The notes under the pieces were generated by a model, which did no database searches, was not told the DNA's origin, and was given only the letters and a program-made list of their open reading frames with translations. Below, in pieces: positions 44,001 through 51,841 of a stretch of 64,000 bases of DNA (position 1 is the stretch's first letter; each line of letters opens with the position of its first letter). The stretch spans positions 19,168-83,167 of the forward strand of contig SOIM01000033.1 of NCBI GenBank assembly GCA_004377185.1, given 5' to 3'. Position numbers and translations under genes: made by a program. This DNA comes from Methanomassiliicoccales archaeon (GTDB taxonomy: Archaea > Thermoplasmatota > Thermoplasmata > RBG-16-68-12 > SOIM01).

Positions 44001-46047
44001 CACGTGGACCCTGCGCGTCCTTGGTCGCGTACCGATTCAAGTAATAACAGAAGAAAGAACACTACTGGGCTCTGGAACCCACCTGCCGGTCTGGTTGAAC
44101 ACGTCTCTGGCGATCAACTTCTCAACCACGATTGTCGTATATTCGGGCTGGGAATTGGAAGGGGTGGACTACGATCTATCGAGCACCATCCTTACTGATC
44201 TCATTGATTTTCTGAGCACCGTGTGGGACGTCCTTGCAGGTCCTTTGATGGACGTGTACGACCTTTTCCAGAAGCTTTCCGATTTTCTTCGGGATGCACT
44301 GAGGATGCTGATGGGTTACTCAACTCAAGTCGTCAGTCTTGTGGCCGATGCATTGGATTACGCCATAATCCTTCTCCAGATATTCCTGTCAAACGTTCTT
44401 TCGGGCGCGGCTGGTCTCCTGAAAGGTTTCCTTGAATTCTTCGGTCTTGAGCATTTCTCTTTCGAGTTTGCAGGTTTGGCTTTCGAGGTGAAGTTGGCAA
44501 ATGATCAGGAGAAAGAGAACTGTCAGTGCACGCTTTGGGTGAGAACAAAGGCTAATTTCTGGGGAATGGGTTTTGACTTCACTTCGTTCCTGGTGGAATT
44601 CGAAGAGCCGATTGACAATCTCGAATACTACTTGATTATAGAGGGACACATCGGTTTTGGCGAGGGAAGGACCGCAAGGGTGACGATAGATCCTTTCATG
44701 CTCGTGTTTCCTCATTTGGCTACAATTCATGCCAGCAGCCTGGATGCAGAAGGTGATGGTTGGGCTCTAGACCTCTACGTGCCCGAGTTGGATGTTTACA
44801 AGAACGTGGATGTGTCGCTAGTTGACGCGATAGGTCCCCCTCCTTCGATTCTGGTTCCACAGCTTGGCACTGTCAACGTAGATGTAGGAGTAAGCGTGAA
44901 GTACCAGGCACCTAAGGAAGATCACTTGGTCATAAACGAGGTCGAGATGAATCCGCCTTCGGGTCCCAATTGGGTCGAGCTGTATAATCCGGTCTGGCGT
45001 CCTTCCTACCAGGATTCAAGAATGAGCCTTGATGGTTACGAGCTTCGGTCTGCAAATGGAACTGTTCTTTCCATTCTGGACGGTATGAGCATTGGATGGG
45101 CGGACAGGGGTGGTGGCGGTTATCTGGTTGTGGACCTGGAGAGGCCGATGAACAATCCTGACAAGTTCGATCCCCTTGACCTAGGTGATCAAGTCGTTCT
45201 GTACGATCCTGAACATCGAATAGTGGATATGACTCCGTTGAAAGCGGATAATATGCTCCACGCGTCCGTTTTCGAAGGCATGAGAAAGGAACACTGGCAC
45301 AAAGGTCTGACCTACCAGAGGAGGTACGATGGCAGCCCACAGTGGATTCTTGAGGAGGCCACCAGAGGTTGGGCGAATCCCAGATTGCCTGTTCTTGATA
45401 TGAGATACACAATATTGGAGACGCTTCGAGAGAGCCTCGGAGAAGCCTGGCTGGAAACTAACGTGCCCTACTCCCTAGACTTCGTTGGAATCTTTGTGAG
45501 CAATCTGATTCACAGGTTCACAGATAAGTTGCTTGGAGTTCTAGAAGAAGTTGTCATCGAGATGGTCTTCTACGTGGATGTGACCGTTGCTACAGCTGGA
45601 AGTGGCTTCAGGTTGTGCTTTGTCGTGGACGGCACGGTCCTATTTGGTTTGCTTCATTGGCTCAAGGATGTCATCGGAGATCTAATTCGGAACCTGAGCA
45701 ATCCGACCAATGCCTCTCCTTACGTATCGATACCCAGTGATTTGCCCGAGTATCTGGGAGTTCGTTTTGAAGTGTACTTCAGGGTAGGTTATCCGAAAGC
45801 TTTGGAGAAGTTGGCAAGAGAACCCGGCGAACCGTCTAAGAAAATGACAATGGCGATCTCGATCCAACCAAACGTCCCTGCAATCGTCAAGTTAGCAGGA
45901 CTCAACTGGGGCAAGTGGAAGATAGATTTTGGAATCTACTTCGAGAACTTCCCCGGCAGTTCCCTAGGCAAAGCCTACTCTCTCAGCAAGGATTCTATCG
46001 TTGATCTATGGCTGATCAAAGGCCAGATATGCGAGGTGCGTGGCTAA
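41065..46047 (+). CDS. Giant envelope protein with N-terminal TM and lamin-tail domain
   Basis: 1660 aa. The N-terminus is cytoplasmic and basic (KRLWRLMTMLLTKRRITLDERAR), then one TM helix at about 47-68 (VPFAVLAVTIFLLSSFSVAYLG), a pattern like type IV pilin- or TadE-like proteins of archaea. Next is a long region of helical and beta segments with many Asp/Glu, including amphipathic stretches (VWDVLAGPLMDVYDLFQKLSDFLRD). At about 1288-1440 is a lamin-tail domain (LVINEVEMNPPSGPNWVELYNP ... LDGYELRSANGTVL ... GGYLVVDLERP). No C-terminal TM. Upstream TTTAAG (40985) and an ATTGAAC (40953) may belong to its promoter. Function unknown; a large structural component of the cell surface is the simplest idea. 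Confidence 0.78.
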   Translation: MQFKDYLEIDGPRTADQVGKRLWRLMTMLLTKRRITLDERARVPFAVLAVTIFLLSSFSVAYLGAVTRLEIEDRLRRNDLLAMDDVSVQLEGELGSEIYLIGVEAIRKTLEEANSPGNTAERITYEGLNETFQELLSDHLLYRFPANIRSYQVEETRHFIGLFPRMKSTHDFLQTNGTRLGVLDHYDQNDFNKIDTKLGGEYGQTNTTHSYLASGYVNITITNARSGLFLSRTLWLESEIDVPLPFLITKLESFQSESIGSFSELARLVKYILTTIAQFKVLQGVGLKYDSLPPELTGELTTEESSALDVVTVKDVELAVNLALLLETAKEFRTWDPWVPDEIDSQTGLSGQHSIQYPPIEQLSELLSIYAVEGTVDAADLVSLYLGLGKEGAHEINLEIILAQALYGVLDQFVLKYLDYFGIMPLVDLIWKGIQSVGGILQHAGEAIQDIWDWFTGESPESWHDLLGDWLVQRLVLDGGLESEYFLRLLVGNREDSRYNTYNGEIIESYPSIDIEEDGFLVQFVVRLEDEYHTWYSNGSEQSHRFRLSDDDLAVGHDHICFHAEVSFESLNHQIAFNEVNIGERIDQSNIWHDFFEGYFARAEEEESTAQNIRESVREAALEIARDAVRRIEDLVADYRYLVSNGGESGIDPTDDESLLLGLQVKITEAMDKLIQFYKSEEGKEEIKRILTSFLGGEFGLLEDLKFFLEDNYDRFVDYPAAMQATVESLALELVDNRISFSVVQQEIIENADMGYDWAFDGNVTQGDIPDEKIRQVFSEGGVQSQEQFSGLQLALNDDVHSAYQTVKDREVGVGSGQGDKGVLTKVIEASEGETSDALLSLFVGGAVDILDGAGLLDMAFQAVEKFVDGMILGSEASNTEYFLPIRTGEPFEFWEGNYGLASETGTISEVSLRVDQLVDYLPAQWSNMDPATEAPEGLLYVDFNPSSRNEGDVGYGYEDIKGKHYTDILSSSERPFETTWTLRVLGRVPIQVITEERTLLGSGTHLPVWLNTSLAINFSTTIVVYSGWELEGVDYDLSSTILTDLIDFLSTVWDVLAGPLMDVYDLFQKLSDFLRDALRMLMGYSTQVVSLVADALDYAIILLQIFLSNVLSGAAGLLKGFLEFFGLEHFSFEFAGLAFEVKLANDQEKENCQCTLWVRTKANFWGMGFDFTSFLVEFEEPIDNLEYYLIIEGHIGFGEGRTARVTIDPFMLVFPHLATIHASSLDAEGDGWALDLYVPELDVYKNVDVSLVDAIGPPPSILVPQLGTVNVDVGVSVKYQAPKEDHLVINEVEMNPPSGPNWVELYNPVWRPSYQDSRMSLDGYELRSANGTVLSILDGMSIGWADRGGGGYLVVDLERPMNNPDKFDPLDLGDQVVLYDPEHRIVDMTPLKADNMLHASVFEGMRKEHWHKGLTYQRRYDGSPQWILEEATRGWANPRLPVLDMRYTILETLRESLGEAWLETNVPYSLDFVGIFVSNLIHRFTDKLLGVLEEVVIEMVFYVDVTVATAGSGFRLCFVVDGTVLFGLLHWLKDVIGDLIRNLSNPTNASPYVSIPSDLPEYLGVRFEVYFRVGYPKALEKLAREPGEPSKKMTMAISIQPNVPAIVKLAGLNWGKWKIDFGIYFENFPGSSLGKAYSLSKDSIVDLWLIKGQICEVRG

Positions 46048-46102
46048 AATGAGTACCGAAACCTTTATTTTCAATGCAAGCAATGTGTACAATGGGAACA
46101 TT

Positions 46103-46378
46103 ATGAGACCTATATACGTGGCCAAGATAACCTCGGCCGGGCAGCTATCCATACCAAAGGAAGTCAGGGAGAAGCTCGGTCTGAAGGAGGAACAAGTCAT
46201 TCTGGAGCCCATGGGGGACGTGATAGTCCTCAGAAGGATCAAGACAATGAAGGAGGAGCTCCAGGAATACTTCAGGCGCGAGACTAAAGCTAGGGGTATT
46301 ACGAAGAAGGACATGTGGAAGGCGCTCAAGGCAGCCAGAAAGAAGGTCTTCGAGGAAGTGTTCCATGGCAAGCTCTAG
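46103..46378 (+). CDS. AbrB/SpoVT-type antitoxin (VapB-like)
   Basis: 91 aa. Swapped-hairpin AbrB domain at the N-terminus (AKITSAGQLSIPKEVREKLGLKEEQVILEPMGDVIVLRRI), then a helical toxin-binding tail (ELQEYFRRETKARGITKKDMWKALKAARKKVFEEVF). The ATG at 46103 is chosen because homologous proteins begin just before this domain and TATA CTTTATTTT lies at about 46061. Overlaps vapC by 14 bp. Confidence 0.88.
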   Translation: MRPIYVAKITSAGQLSIPKEVREKLGLKEEQVILEPMGDVIVLRRIKTMKEELQEYFRRETKARGITKKDMWKALKAARKKVFEEVFHGKL

Positions 46379-46775
46379 CTACTTCTTGGATACGAATATC
46401 CTAATCTCCGGCATTCTGTGGGAAGGTAACGAGAGCGACCTGTTGGATCTTGGAGAGGCCGGACGCGTGGAGTTGTGTACCTCAACCTATGTGCTTATGG
46501 AGGTCCAAAGCGCTCTGACAGATATGGGGTACTCCCTAATGGAGATATTCGGACATATTCTCTACTTCCGCAACTTTCTGCGGATAGATGACCCCACAAT
46601 GGAAGAGATGGAAGAATACTGGGATGCTCTGTCAGCTAAGTCTGATGTGCCCGTCCTGGCGGCTGTGAAAAGGTTCGGGCATACGCTGGTGACTGGGGAT
46701 TCAAGTCTGCGGAAGAAAGCTGCAAAGCATGTGGACGTGAAGACCACGAAAGAAGCCTTGGACCAAGCAGGCTGA
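46365..46775 (+). CDS. PIN-domain RNase toxin (VapC-like)
   Basis: 136-aa PIN domain with DTN at 9-11, E46, D94 and TGDS at 110-113, so all four acidic metal ligands are present. Expected to be an RNase toxin neutralised by the AbrB-type partner encoded just upstream. Ends TTKEALDQAG. Confidence 0.9.
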   Translation: MASSSYFLDTNILISGILWEGNESDLLDLGEAGRVELCTSTYVLMEVQSALTDMGYSLMEIFGHILYFRNFLRIDDPTMEEMEEYWDALSAKSDVPVLAAVKRFGHTLVTGDSSLRKKAAKHVDVKTTKEALDQAG

Positions 46776-46842
46776 TACGACTGAAACAGTAAGTCGTAAG
46801 GAACGAAAGAATATTAAGAAAGGAAGGACGAATCTTTGTATC

Positions 46843-47556
46843 ATGAATAAGAGGACCACAATCAAATCAGACATAGTTGTAAGAGGAGTACCTTTTGTCG
46901 GGATGTGGTCAACAGGTAATGAAACCGGAATATCTTTTGGCATCAGGACCGGACAGTTAAGGAATATCCATGTGACATCCTACACTCGTGACGGCATCAT
47001 GAATTGTCACATTACTGACACAGCGAAGGATCCGCAGAAGATTTGGGAACAGGAAATACCGATATCCGATATCGAAAACCTGCATGATGAATTTGTCAAG
47101 CATCATGTGAAAAGGTACTATTGGTTTCAGAGATACCTTCAGTTCAGTGATAGGTTTGTGGACGCTCTGATGACATGGGGCAAAACCAAAGGAGTCCGAG
47201 AATACGATATTGGACCCATATTTGAAGCTCTCCTGTCAAATGACATACTAACAAGAAAACGTATTCGCAAAGGATTTCAAGAAGGTATGAGAGCAGGAGT
47301 GGTCAGAAGAGGAAGTGACATCTATTTTGTTGCTCCGTTCGAAAAGAAGAAGATGTTATTCATGAACACAGATGTGAAGAAGAACATTTTCTGGAGGCTT
47401 CCACCTACCCAAGGCTATGACATATATTTTGACTATATTGAGAAGGAGGGAATTATCGAAGATAGTGGCATATTCTCCTCAGAGAAAAAGGAGCTAGTTA
47501 AAGCAGCATTCCTGGGACTTATGGCAGATGCGGGGATAGAGACAGACGAGGAGTGA
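46843..47556 (+). CDS. Hypothetical protein, 237 aa
   Basis: Not recognised. N-terminal half has beta-strand character (KSDIVVRGVPFVGMWSTGNETGISFGIRTGQLRNIHVTSYTRDG); the C-terminal half contains helical segments that look winged-helix-like (YDIGPIFEALLSNDILTRKRIRKGFQEGMRAGVVRRGSDIYFVAP). Basic patches KKK and RKR could bind nucleic acid. AATATTAAG (about 46811) is a possible TATA. No membrane segment or signal. Confidence 0.6.
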   Translation: MNKRTTIKSDIVVRGVPFVGMWSTGNETGISFGIRTGQLRNIHVTSYTRDGIMNCHITDTAKDPQKIWEQEIPISDIENLHDEFVKHHVKRYYWFQRYLQFSDRFVDALMTWGKTKGVREYDIGPIFEALLSNDILTRKRIRKGFQEGMRAGVVRRGSDIYFVAPFEKKKMLFMNTDVKKNIFWRLPPTQGYDIYFDYIEKEGIIEDSGIFSSEKKELVKAAFLGLMADAGIETDEE

Positions 47557-47637
47557 ACGTCCATTCAGGGCGTGGAATTGCACCTAACATCCCCAAAAAC
47601 TACTTTACTCTCAACTCAATAACCAATTGGGATCAAC

Positions 47638-47823
47638 ATGCCAGAGGAAGAAGAAGAAGAAAAGAAAGGAACAGGAGAAAAGGCTGGAGAAACCGTCGGA
47701 AAGGGCCTCAAAAAGACTGGAGAAGTGGCCGGAAAAGGTGCCAAGAAGGTCTGGGGAGGCGTAAAAGGGTTCGGCAGGGGGGTCAAGGGCGCGGTCAGCA
47801 AGAAGAAGAAAGAGGAAGAGTAG
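47638..47823 (+). CDS. Small charged low-complexity protein
   Basis: 61 aa: an acidic start (PEEEEEEKKGTGEK), Lys/Gly-rich middle with repeats GKGLKKTGEVAGKGAKKVWG and GVKGFGRGVKGAVS, and a KKKKEEE end. The repeated GxGxK pattern may form an amphipathic helix. TATA-like TACTTTAC at about 47600. Could be real; the chance that it is a spurious low-complexity ORF is moderate. Confidence 0.5.
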   Translation: MPEEEEEEKKGTGEKAGETVGKGLKKTGEVAGKGAKKVWGGVKGFGRGVKGAVSKKKKEEE

Positions 47824-47840
47824 GTCTCTTTTCCCCAACT

Positions 47841-49391
47841 CTATATCAGTACAGCCGTTGGGCCCCCGCTTTGCCGCATTTGGGATGCTCTGGATTCGAA
47901 CGGACTAGGTTCCACGCCCATTCTCTCAGATACAAGAAGAGTGACTGTGTCACTGCCTTCGAAGGTCGTCCCATCATGTAATCTGCCCGTTATCGTTAAC
48001 GTGACTTCGTATCGTCCCTTGCCTATCTCGAAATATCCTTTTAGGTGCTCCTGGACTGTAGCTCTGCTGAACTTGACCATGAGATCTGGAATGCCGTCTT
48101 CGTCATAGTCACCTATCTCAGTGGGTCTGCTCTCTGCGGGAACCGTTCCGTTGAACAGTATTGTGCTTACGTCTATGTTAGCAACATCCGAACCTTCTGG
48201 CAGCTCGATGTAGGCGGTGATCCATCTGCCTCTTGACAGGAGGTTCAATGTGTCCGGGTCGATGTCTATGTCGGCAGAAACCGGAAGTGGCCCGGGCTTG
48301 GCTTTGGTGGCGTATCTCAAGCTGCCATTGGTGTAATCCCAGTAGCTGATATGCGGTCTGTTCTCCCTATCAAAGGCGATGGAAGACCACAAGCCAACCC
48401 TACCATCGGAGTCAACCACCTCATTGCTCCACTCGCCTCCATCCAACTTGGCATACTTCAGGTTGCCATTGGTATTGTCATAGTGGCTTATGTGGGGTTT
48501 GTCGTTGCTGTCAAGGGCTATCGAAGTGGTTTGACCGACATGACCCTCAGCATCAACAGTCTCTATGTTCCACTCGCTTCCGGTCCATTCTGCGTATTTC
48601 AAATCGTGATTGGTTGAAGCATGATAGCTGATGTGAGCGTGGTCGTCACCATCCAACGCCAATGAAGTGAAGATCCCAACCTTACCAGCGGTGTCAACGG
48701 CCTCGATTTCCCAATCGTTTCCATTCCATCTCACATAGTTCAGGTTGAAAGTCCTGGAGCCATGGTCGCAATGGCTAATGTGAGGATGGTCATTGCTGTC
48801 AAGTTCCAAGGAAGAGTGCCAGCCCATATCATCTTTTGATTCCACGGTCTGGATGACCCATTCCGTTCCATTCCACATTGCATATTTGAGGTCCTTATTG
48901 ACATTGTCATGATAGGTCACGTGTGGATAGTCGTTCTTATCGACTTCTATGGAAGTGTGTCTCTTTGGTCCACCTCCAGGGCCTATTACGTCGATCTGCC
49001 AATCGTGTCCATCCCATCTAGCATGTCTGATACGTTCGTTCCCGCCGTCACGATAACTTATGTGTGGATAGTCGTTGCTGTCAAGAGCGATTGATGTGTC
49101 AAAACCGATATGGCCTTTGGAGTCCACGGTGTCTATGTTCCACTCGCTTCCGGTCCATTCTGCGTATTTCAGGTTGCCGTAAGCCCCATCGTAATAACTG
49201 ATGTGAGGATGGCCGGCGTTATCTAGCGCCAAGGATGTGAATCCGTAAACACTGCCAGTGACATCTATTGTTTCGATAATCCACTCACTTTCGTACACAG
49301 GTTCAGGTGTTTCAAGTTGAGGTACTGGCGTTACAGCCAGCGATGTCATGACATAGAACGAAACCGCAATCTTAGTCATCTCCCCTATCAT
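47841..49391 (-). CDS. Secreted seven-bladed propeller protein
   Basis: 516 aa. Short N-terminal hydrophobic segment (KIAVSFYVMTSLAVTPVP), then seven units of about 46-50 residues of the form SSLALDSNDHPHISYxD ... LKYAEWTGSEWNIETVD, giving a seven-bladed beta-propeller. A C-terminal beta domain follows (DIDIDPDTLNLLSRGRWITAYIEL ... IGDYDEDGIPDLMVKF) with a Ca-type DxDxDG loop. No TM at the end. GGAGGAGGGA precedes the ATG. It has the same blade count as the propellers at 17098 and 34334 but a different blade sequence. Binding partner unknown. Confidence 0.82.
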   Translation of the reverse strand: MIGEMTKIAVSFYVMTSLAVTPVPQLETPEPVYESEWIIETIDVTGSVYGFTSLALDNAGHPHISYYDGAYGNLKYAEWTGSEWNIDTVDSKGHIGFDTSIALDSNDYPHISYRDGGNERIRHARWDGHDWQIDVIGPGGGPKRHTSIEVDKNDYPHVTYHDNVNKDLKYAMWNGTEWVIQTVESKDDMGWHSSLELDSNDHPHISHCDHGSRTFNLNYVRWNGNDWEIEAVDTAGKVGIFTSLALDGDDHAHISYHASTNHDLKYAEWTGSEWNIETVDAEGHVGQTTSIALDSNDKPHISHYDNTNGNLKYAKLDGGEWSNEVVDSDGRVGLWSSIAFDRENRPHISYWDYTNGSLRYATKAKPGPLPVSADIDIDPDTLNLLSRGRWITAYIELPEGSDVANIDVSTILFNGTVPAESRPTEIGDYDEDGIPDLMVKFSRATVQEHLKGYFEIGKGRYEVTLTITGRLHDGTTFEGSDTVTLLVSERMGVEPSPFESRASQMRQSGGPTAVLI

Positions 49392-49546
49392 TCATTCCCT
49401 CCTCCGGTGGTTCAAGTTCCCCTTGCTTTTCCTTCTCCTTCAAGAGGTCATCGTGTTCAGTAGCAATAGGTCATCTGCATGTATAAGTAAGTTCTCTCCA
49501 CTTCCCTCTCAGAACCTTTATCTCACTCCCCAAACATTCCCACCTG

Positions 49547-50470
49547 ATGCCCGTCCTCAAGAGCTTGGGAGACCCGTACACACCCGAACGTCCAATCATA
49601 AAGGTGATAGGCTGCGGAGGAGCCGGATGCAACACGCTCAAGGACATCCCAGCCATACCCAACATGGAAACGATAGGTCTCAACGACGCACGCCACCCCT
49701 CCCTCCAAGGCGTGAAGAAGGTGATCCAGGTCAAGCAGGAAGGCCTGAAGGCCATCGCACTGTCCTCCAAGAAGGTCTCCGGGGAGCTCTACACACCCAA
49801 AGAGAAAGAGATAGCCAAGCAGATCAGCGGAGCGGACATGGTCTACATCGTCACCGGACTGGGGGGCGAGATGGGCACCTGGGGTTCGGTTGTGGCCGCA
49901 AAGGTGGCGAGGAAGCTGAGCATCCTTTCCATGGCGTTGGCGACCATGCCCTTCCATGTGGAGTCCGAGAGGAGGAGGGCGGTGGCGAAGGAGGGAGCGG
50001 ACATACTGAGCAGGACGGCGGACTGCCTGGTGCTGTTCTCGAACGACAAGCTGCTGAAGATAGCTCCGGATCTGCCTTTGACCAGGGCGTTCAGCGTGAT
50101 GGGGCAGGTGATGACCAGTCCGATTCTGAGCTTTTCCAGAGTCATTACGAAAGGGGACAAGCGGGTGTTGAGGGAGGCGTTCGAAGGGTGCCGTGAGATG
50201 AGGCTGGGAGCGGGTGATGGGAGGCCCAGCGACAGGGTCCAGAAGTCCGTTTACGAGGCGTTCAGGTCCCCCTGGTTCGAGGATGTGAATGTTGCAAAGG
50301 CGAAGGTTGCGGTCGTGTTTGTGTCCAGTTCAGAGGCCTTTCCGGAGGATCTGGATGAAGTTGCCGAGGAAGCGAGGTCCAGGATGCCGAAGGCTGACAT
50401 CTATTATAGTGGTTACAAGGAGGAGATGGGGGACAGGTTGAGGACGGTTTTATTGGTTGGGTTTGGGTAG
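49547..50470 (+). CDS. Divergent FtsZ/tubulin-like protein
   Basis: 307 aa with the FtsZ G-domain outline. IIKVIGCGGAGCNTL (18-31) matches the T1 nucleotide loop and NDARHP (46-51) the T2 region. The T4 signature is GLGGEMGTWGSVVAAKVAR (104-122), where FtsZ has GGGTGTG. Around 175-205 (FSVMGQVMTSPILSFSRVIT) the catalytic NxDxxD T7 loop of FtsZ is not recognisable. The short C-terminus lacks the FtsZ tail. GTP may bind but polymer-driven hydrolysis looks lost. Leaderless: CTTTATCT at 49516-49523 is 26 bp from the ATG. Probably a non-canonical relative of FtsZ/CetZ. Confidence 0.78.
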   Translation: MPVLKSLGDPYTPERPIIKVIGCGGAGCNTLKDIPAIPNMETIGLNDARHPSLQGVKKVIQVKQEGLKAIALSSKKVSGELYTPKEKEIAKQISGADMVYIVTGLGGEMGTWGSVVAAKVARKLSILSMALATMPFHVESERRRAVAKEGADILSRTADCLVLFSNDKLLKIAPDLPLTRAFSVMGQVMTSPILSFSRVITKGDKRVLREAFEGCREMRLGAGDGRPSDRVQKSVYEAFRSPWFEDVNVAKAKVAVVFVSSSEAFPEDLDEVAEEARSRMPKADIYYSGYKEEMGDRLRTVLLVGFG

Positions 50471-50496
50471 TTTTTCCAGTGAAATAGCACACTCCA

Positions 50497-51041
50497 CTAA
50501 GGTGGTGTCCAGAACCTCTCATAACAGATGAATTCATTCGATTGGGTCCAGTACAGCCGAATGGTGTAGTACTGGTCCTGGGCGAGACCGGAGATTAACA
50601 ACTGATCCCCGCCATTGACCAGGCCATTGTCTGCGTAGTCCCGGAACTCTATGTCAGCCAAATCAGACCCTTCCTCCAATTGGAGCTCCACTCCATCTTC
50701 GATTCCGGGGATGACGTAAGTTCCCATATGAGTCGCGTTGTTTAGAGTAATCCTTAAACTTGTAGGTGCAGGGGTTCCTGAAAACCGGGAAACTCAAACG
50801 TGGCAGTAGAATTGCTTGTCGCACTGACGCAACCGAACATACAACAGCATCTGGTCTCCTCTTCTTTGTCTTCAGTCACCTCTCCAGTCATAGCAAGGTA
50901 GGCAACAATCGAGATTGAAACCAAAGCCACAGTCAAGGTGATGGCAACTAGCACTATGCGGTTCTTTCTTGGAAGTGAATGGGGTTTCTCAGGATGGCCA
51001 TGCACAGAATGGTCAGCCTCACTCTTCTCGCTATCCCTCAT
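50497..51041 (-). pseudogene. Frameshifted paralog of the next small membrane protein
   Basis: Starts MRDSEKSEADHSVHGHPE, then a TM helix (IVLVAITLTVALVSISIVAY) and CCCMFGCVSATSNSTATFEFPG, after which the frame runs to a stop at about 50754. Shifting by one base near a TTTT at about 50785 restores FSGTPAPTSLRITLNNATHM then GTYVIPGIEDGVELQLEEGS, matching FSREPSPVNLKIVLQ and NYIFPSNETG in the intact copy. So a single base is missing here (mutation or sequence error). Same promoter box as the intact copy. Confidence 0.75.
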
Positions 51042-51078
51042 ACAAATCAACGAATCGAAACCGGGACTATTTAATGAT

Positions 51079-51097
51079 AGTGTAGAAGTCTGGGTAA
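51079..51097 (-). promoter_or_regulatory. Conserved box before the frameshifted copy
   Basis: Reverse strand TTACCCAGACTTCTACACT lies just upstream of the TATA-like ATTAAATA. Almost the same box precedes the intact paralog at 51694-51676, in the same position relative to TATA; beyond the box and TATA the two upstream regions diverge. Confidence 0.5.
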
Positions 51098-51113
51098 AAG
51101 GAGGAATACCACT

Positions 51114-51638
51114 CTAGCTGTGAGGTGTGAAAAAATCCTCAGAATCGAGCGTAGAACCATCCTTCCAGAGAAGTTTTATCGAATATCTCGAACCCGGAAT
51201 GAGATCGGTTACCAGCAGTCTGTCTCCCAGGTCAACCTTTTCGTCATTGTCAAGGTCCACGTACTCAATGGTACCCAGGTCGTGTCCAAATTCAAGCACC
51301 AGATTCGTCCCGGTCTCGTTGCTCGGGAAGATGTAATTGCCGGAAGAGGTTTCCGTTTGCAGGACAATCTTCAGGTTTACTGGTGAAGGTTCCCTTGAGA
51401 ATTTGCAGAAGTATACAGTTGCGGATGTAGGACCTGTAGCCTTGGCATCGATCGATCCTGCGTGGCCAAGACAATAGTCTCTTGGCTCAGGCTCACTCTG
51501 GCTCAGGCTGAAGAACAACCACACGCTTGCGATGACGATGGCAAAGAACGAAATCGTCGCTACTAGATTGCCAAAATAGGGTTTTCTAGATATCTGTCTG
51601 GGAGGACGATCAAGCTCATCGGTCGTGCTATCCCTCAT
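51114..51638 (-). CDS. Single-TM secreted-domain protein, 174 aa
   Basis: Starts MRDSTTDELDRPPRQ, TM helix LVATISFFAIVIASVWLFFSL, then an outside domain with HAGSIDAKATGPTSATVYFC, a beta-sandwich-like body (VLEFGHDLGTIEYVDLDNDEKVDLGDRLLVTDL) and end YSIKLLWKDGSTLDSEDFF. The DLDNDEKVDLGD stretch is Ca-loop-like. Resembles the archaeal DUF1628/type IV pilin C-terminal beta domain, but that is a weak likeness. Tandem duplicate of the frameshifted copy at 50497. Confidence 0.68.
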   Translation of the reverse strand: MRDSTTDELDRPPRQISRKPYFGNLVATISFFAIVIASVWLFFSLSQSEPEPRDYCLGHAGSIDAKATGPTSATVYFCKFSREPSPVNLKIVLQTETSSGNYIFPSNETGTNLVLEFGHDLGTIEYVDLDNDEKVDLGDRLLVTDLIPGSRYSIKLLWKDGSTLDSEDFFTPHS

Positions 51639-51675
51639 ACAACATGGTTATTTGGAGCTGGTAGTATATATCAGT

Positions 51676-51694
51676 AGTGTCGAAATCTGGGTAA
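51676..51694 (-). promoter_or_regulatory. Conserved box before the intact copy
   Basis: Reverse strand TTACCCAGATTTCGACACT, followed by TATATA at about 51670-51665. It differs in only two bases from the box at 51097-51079. Conservation next to TATA suggests an activator or repressor site common to the pair. Confidence 0.5.
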
Positions 51695-51841
51695 GGAAGA
51701 CAATCCAGGGTTTCGGTCATCGTTCCTTCCCAAAATCACTGAGAGTTGGATGAATCTGGACTTCAATCCCAGAATCCTAACACTTTCACTCACCCCTCCA
51801 GCTCTAGACTATATATGTCCTCCACTCTAAACTATATCTAG

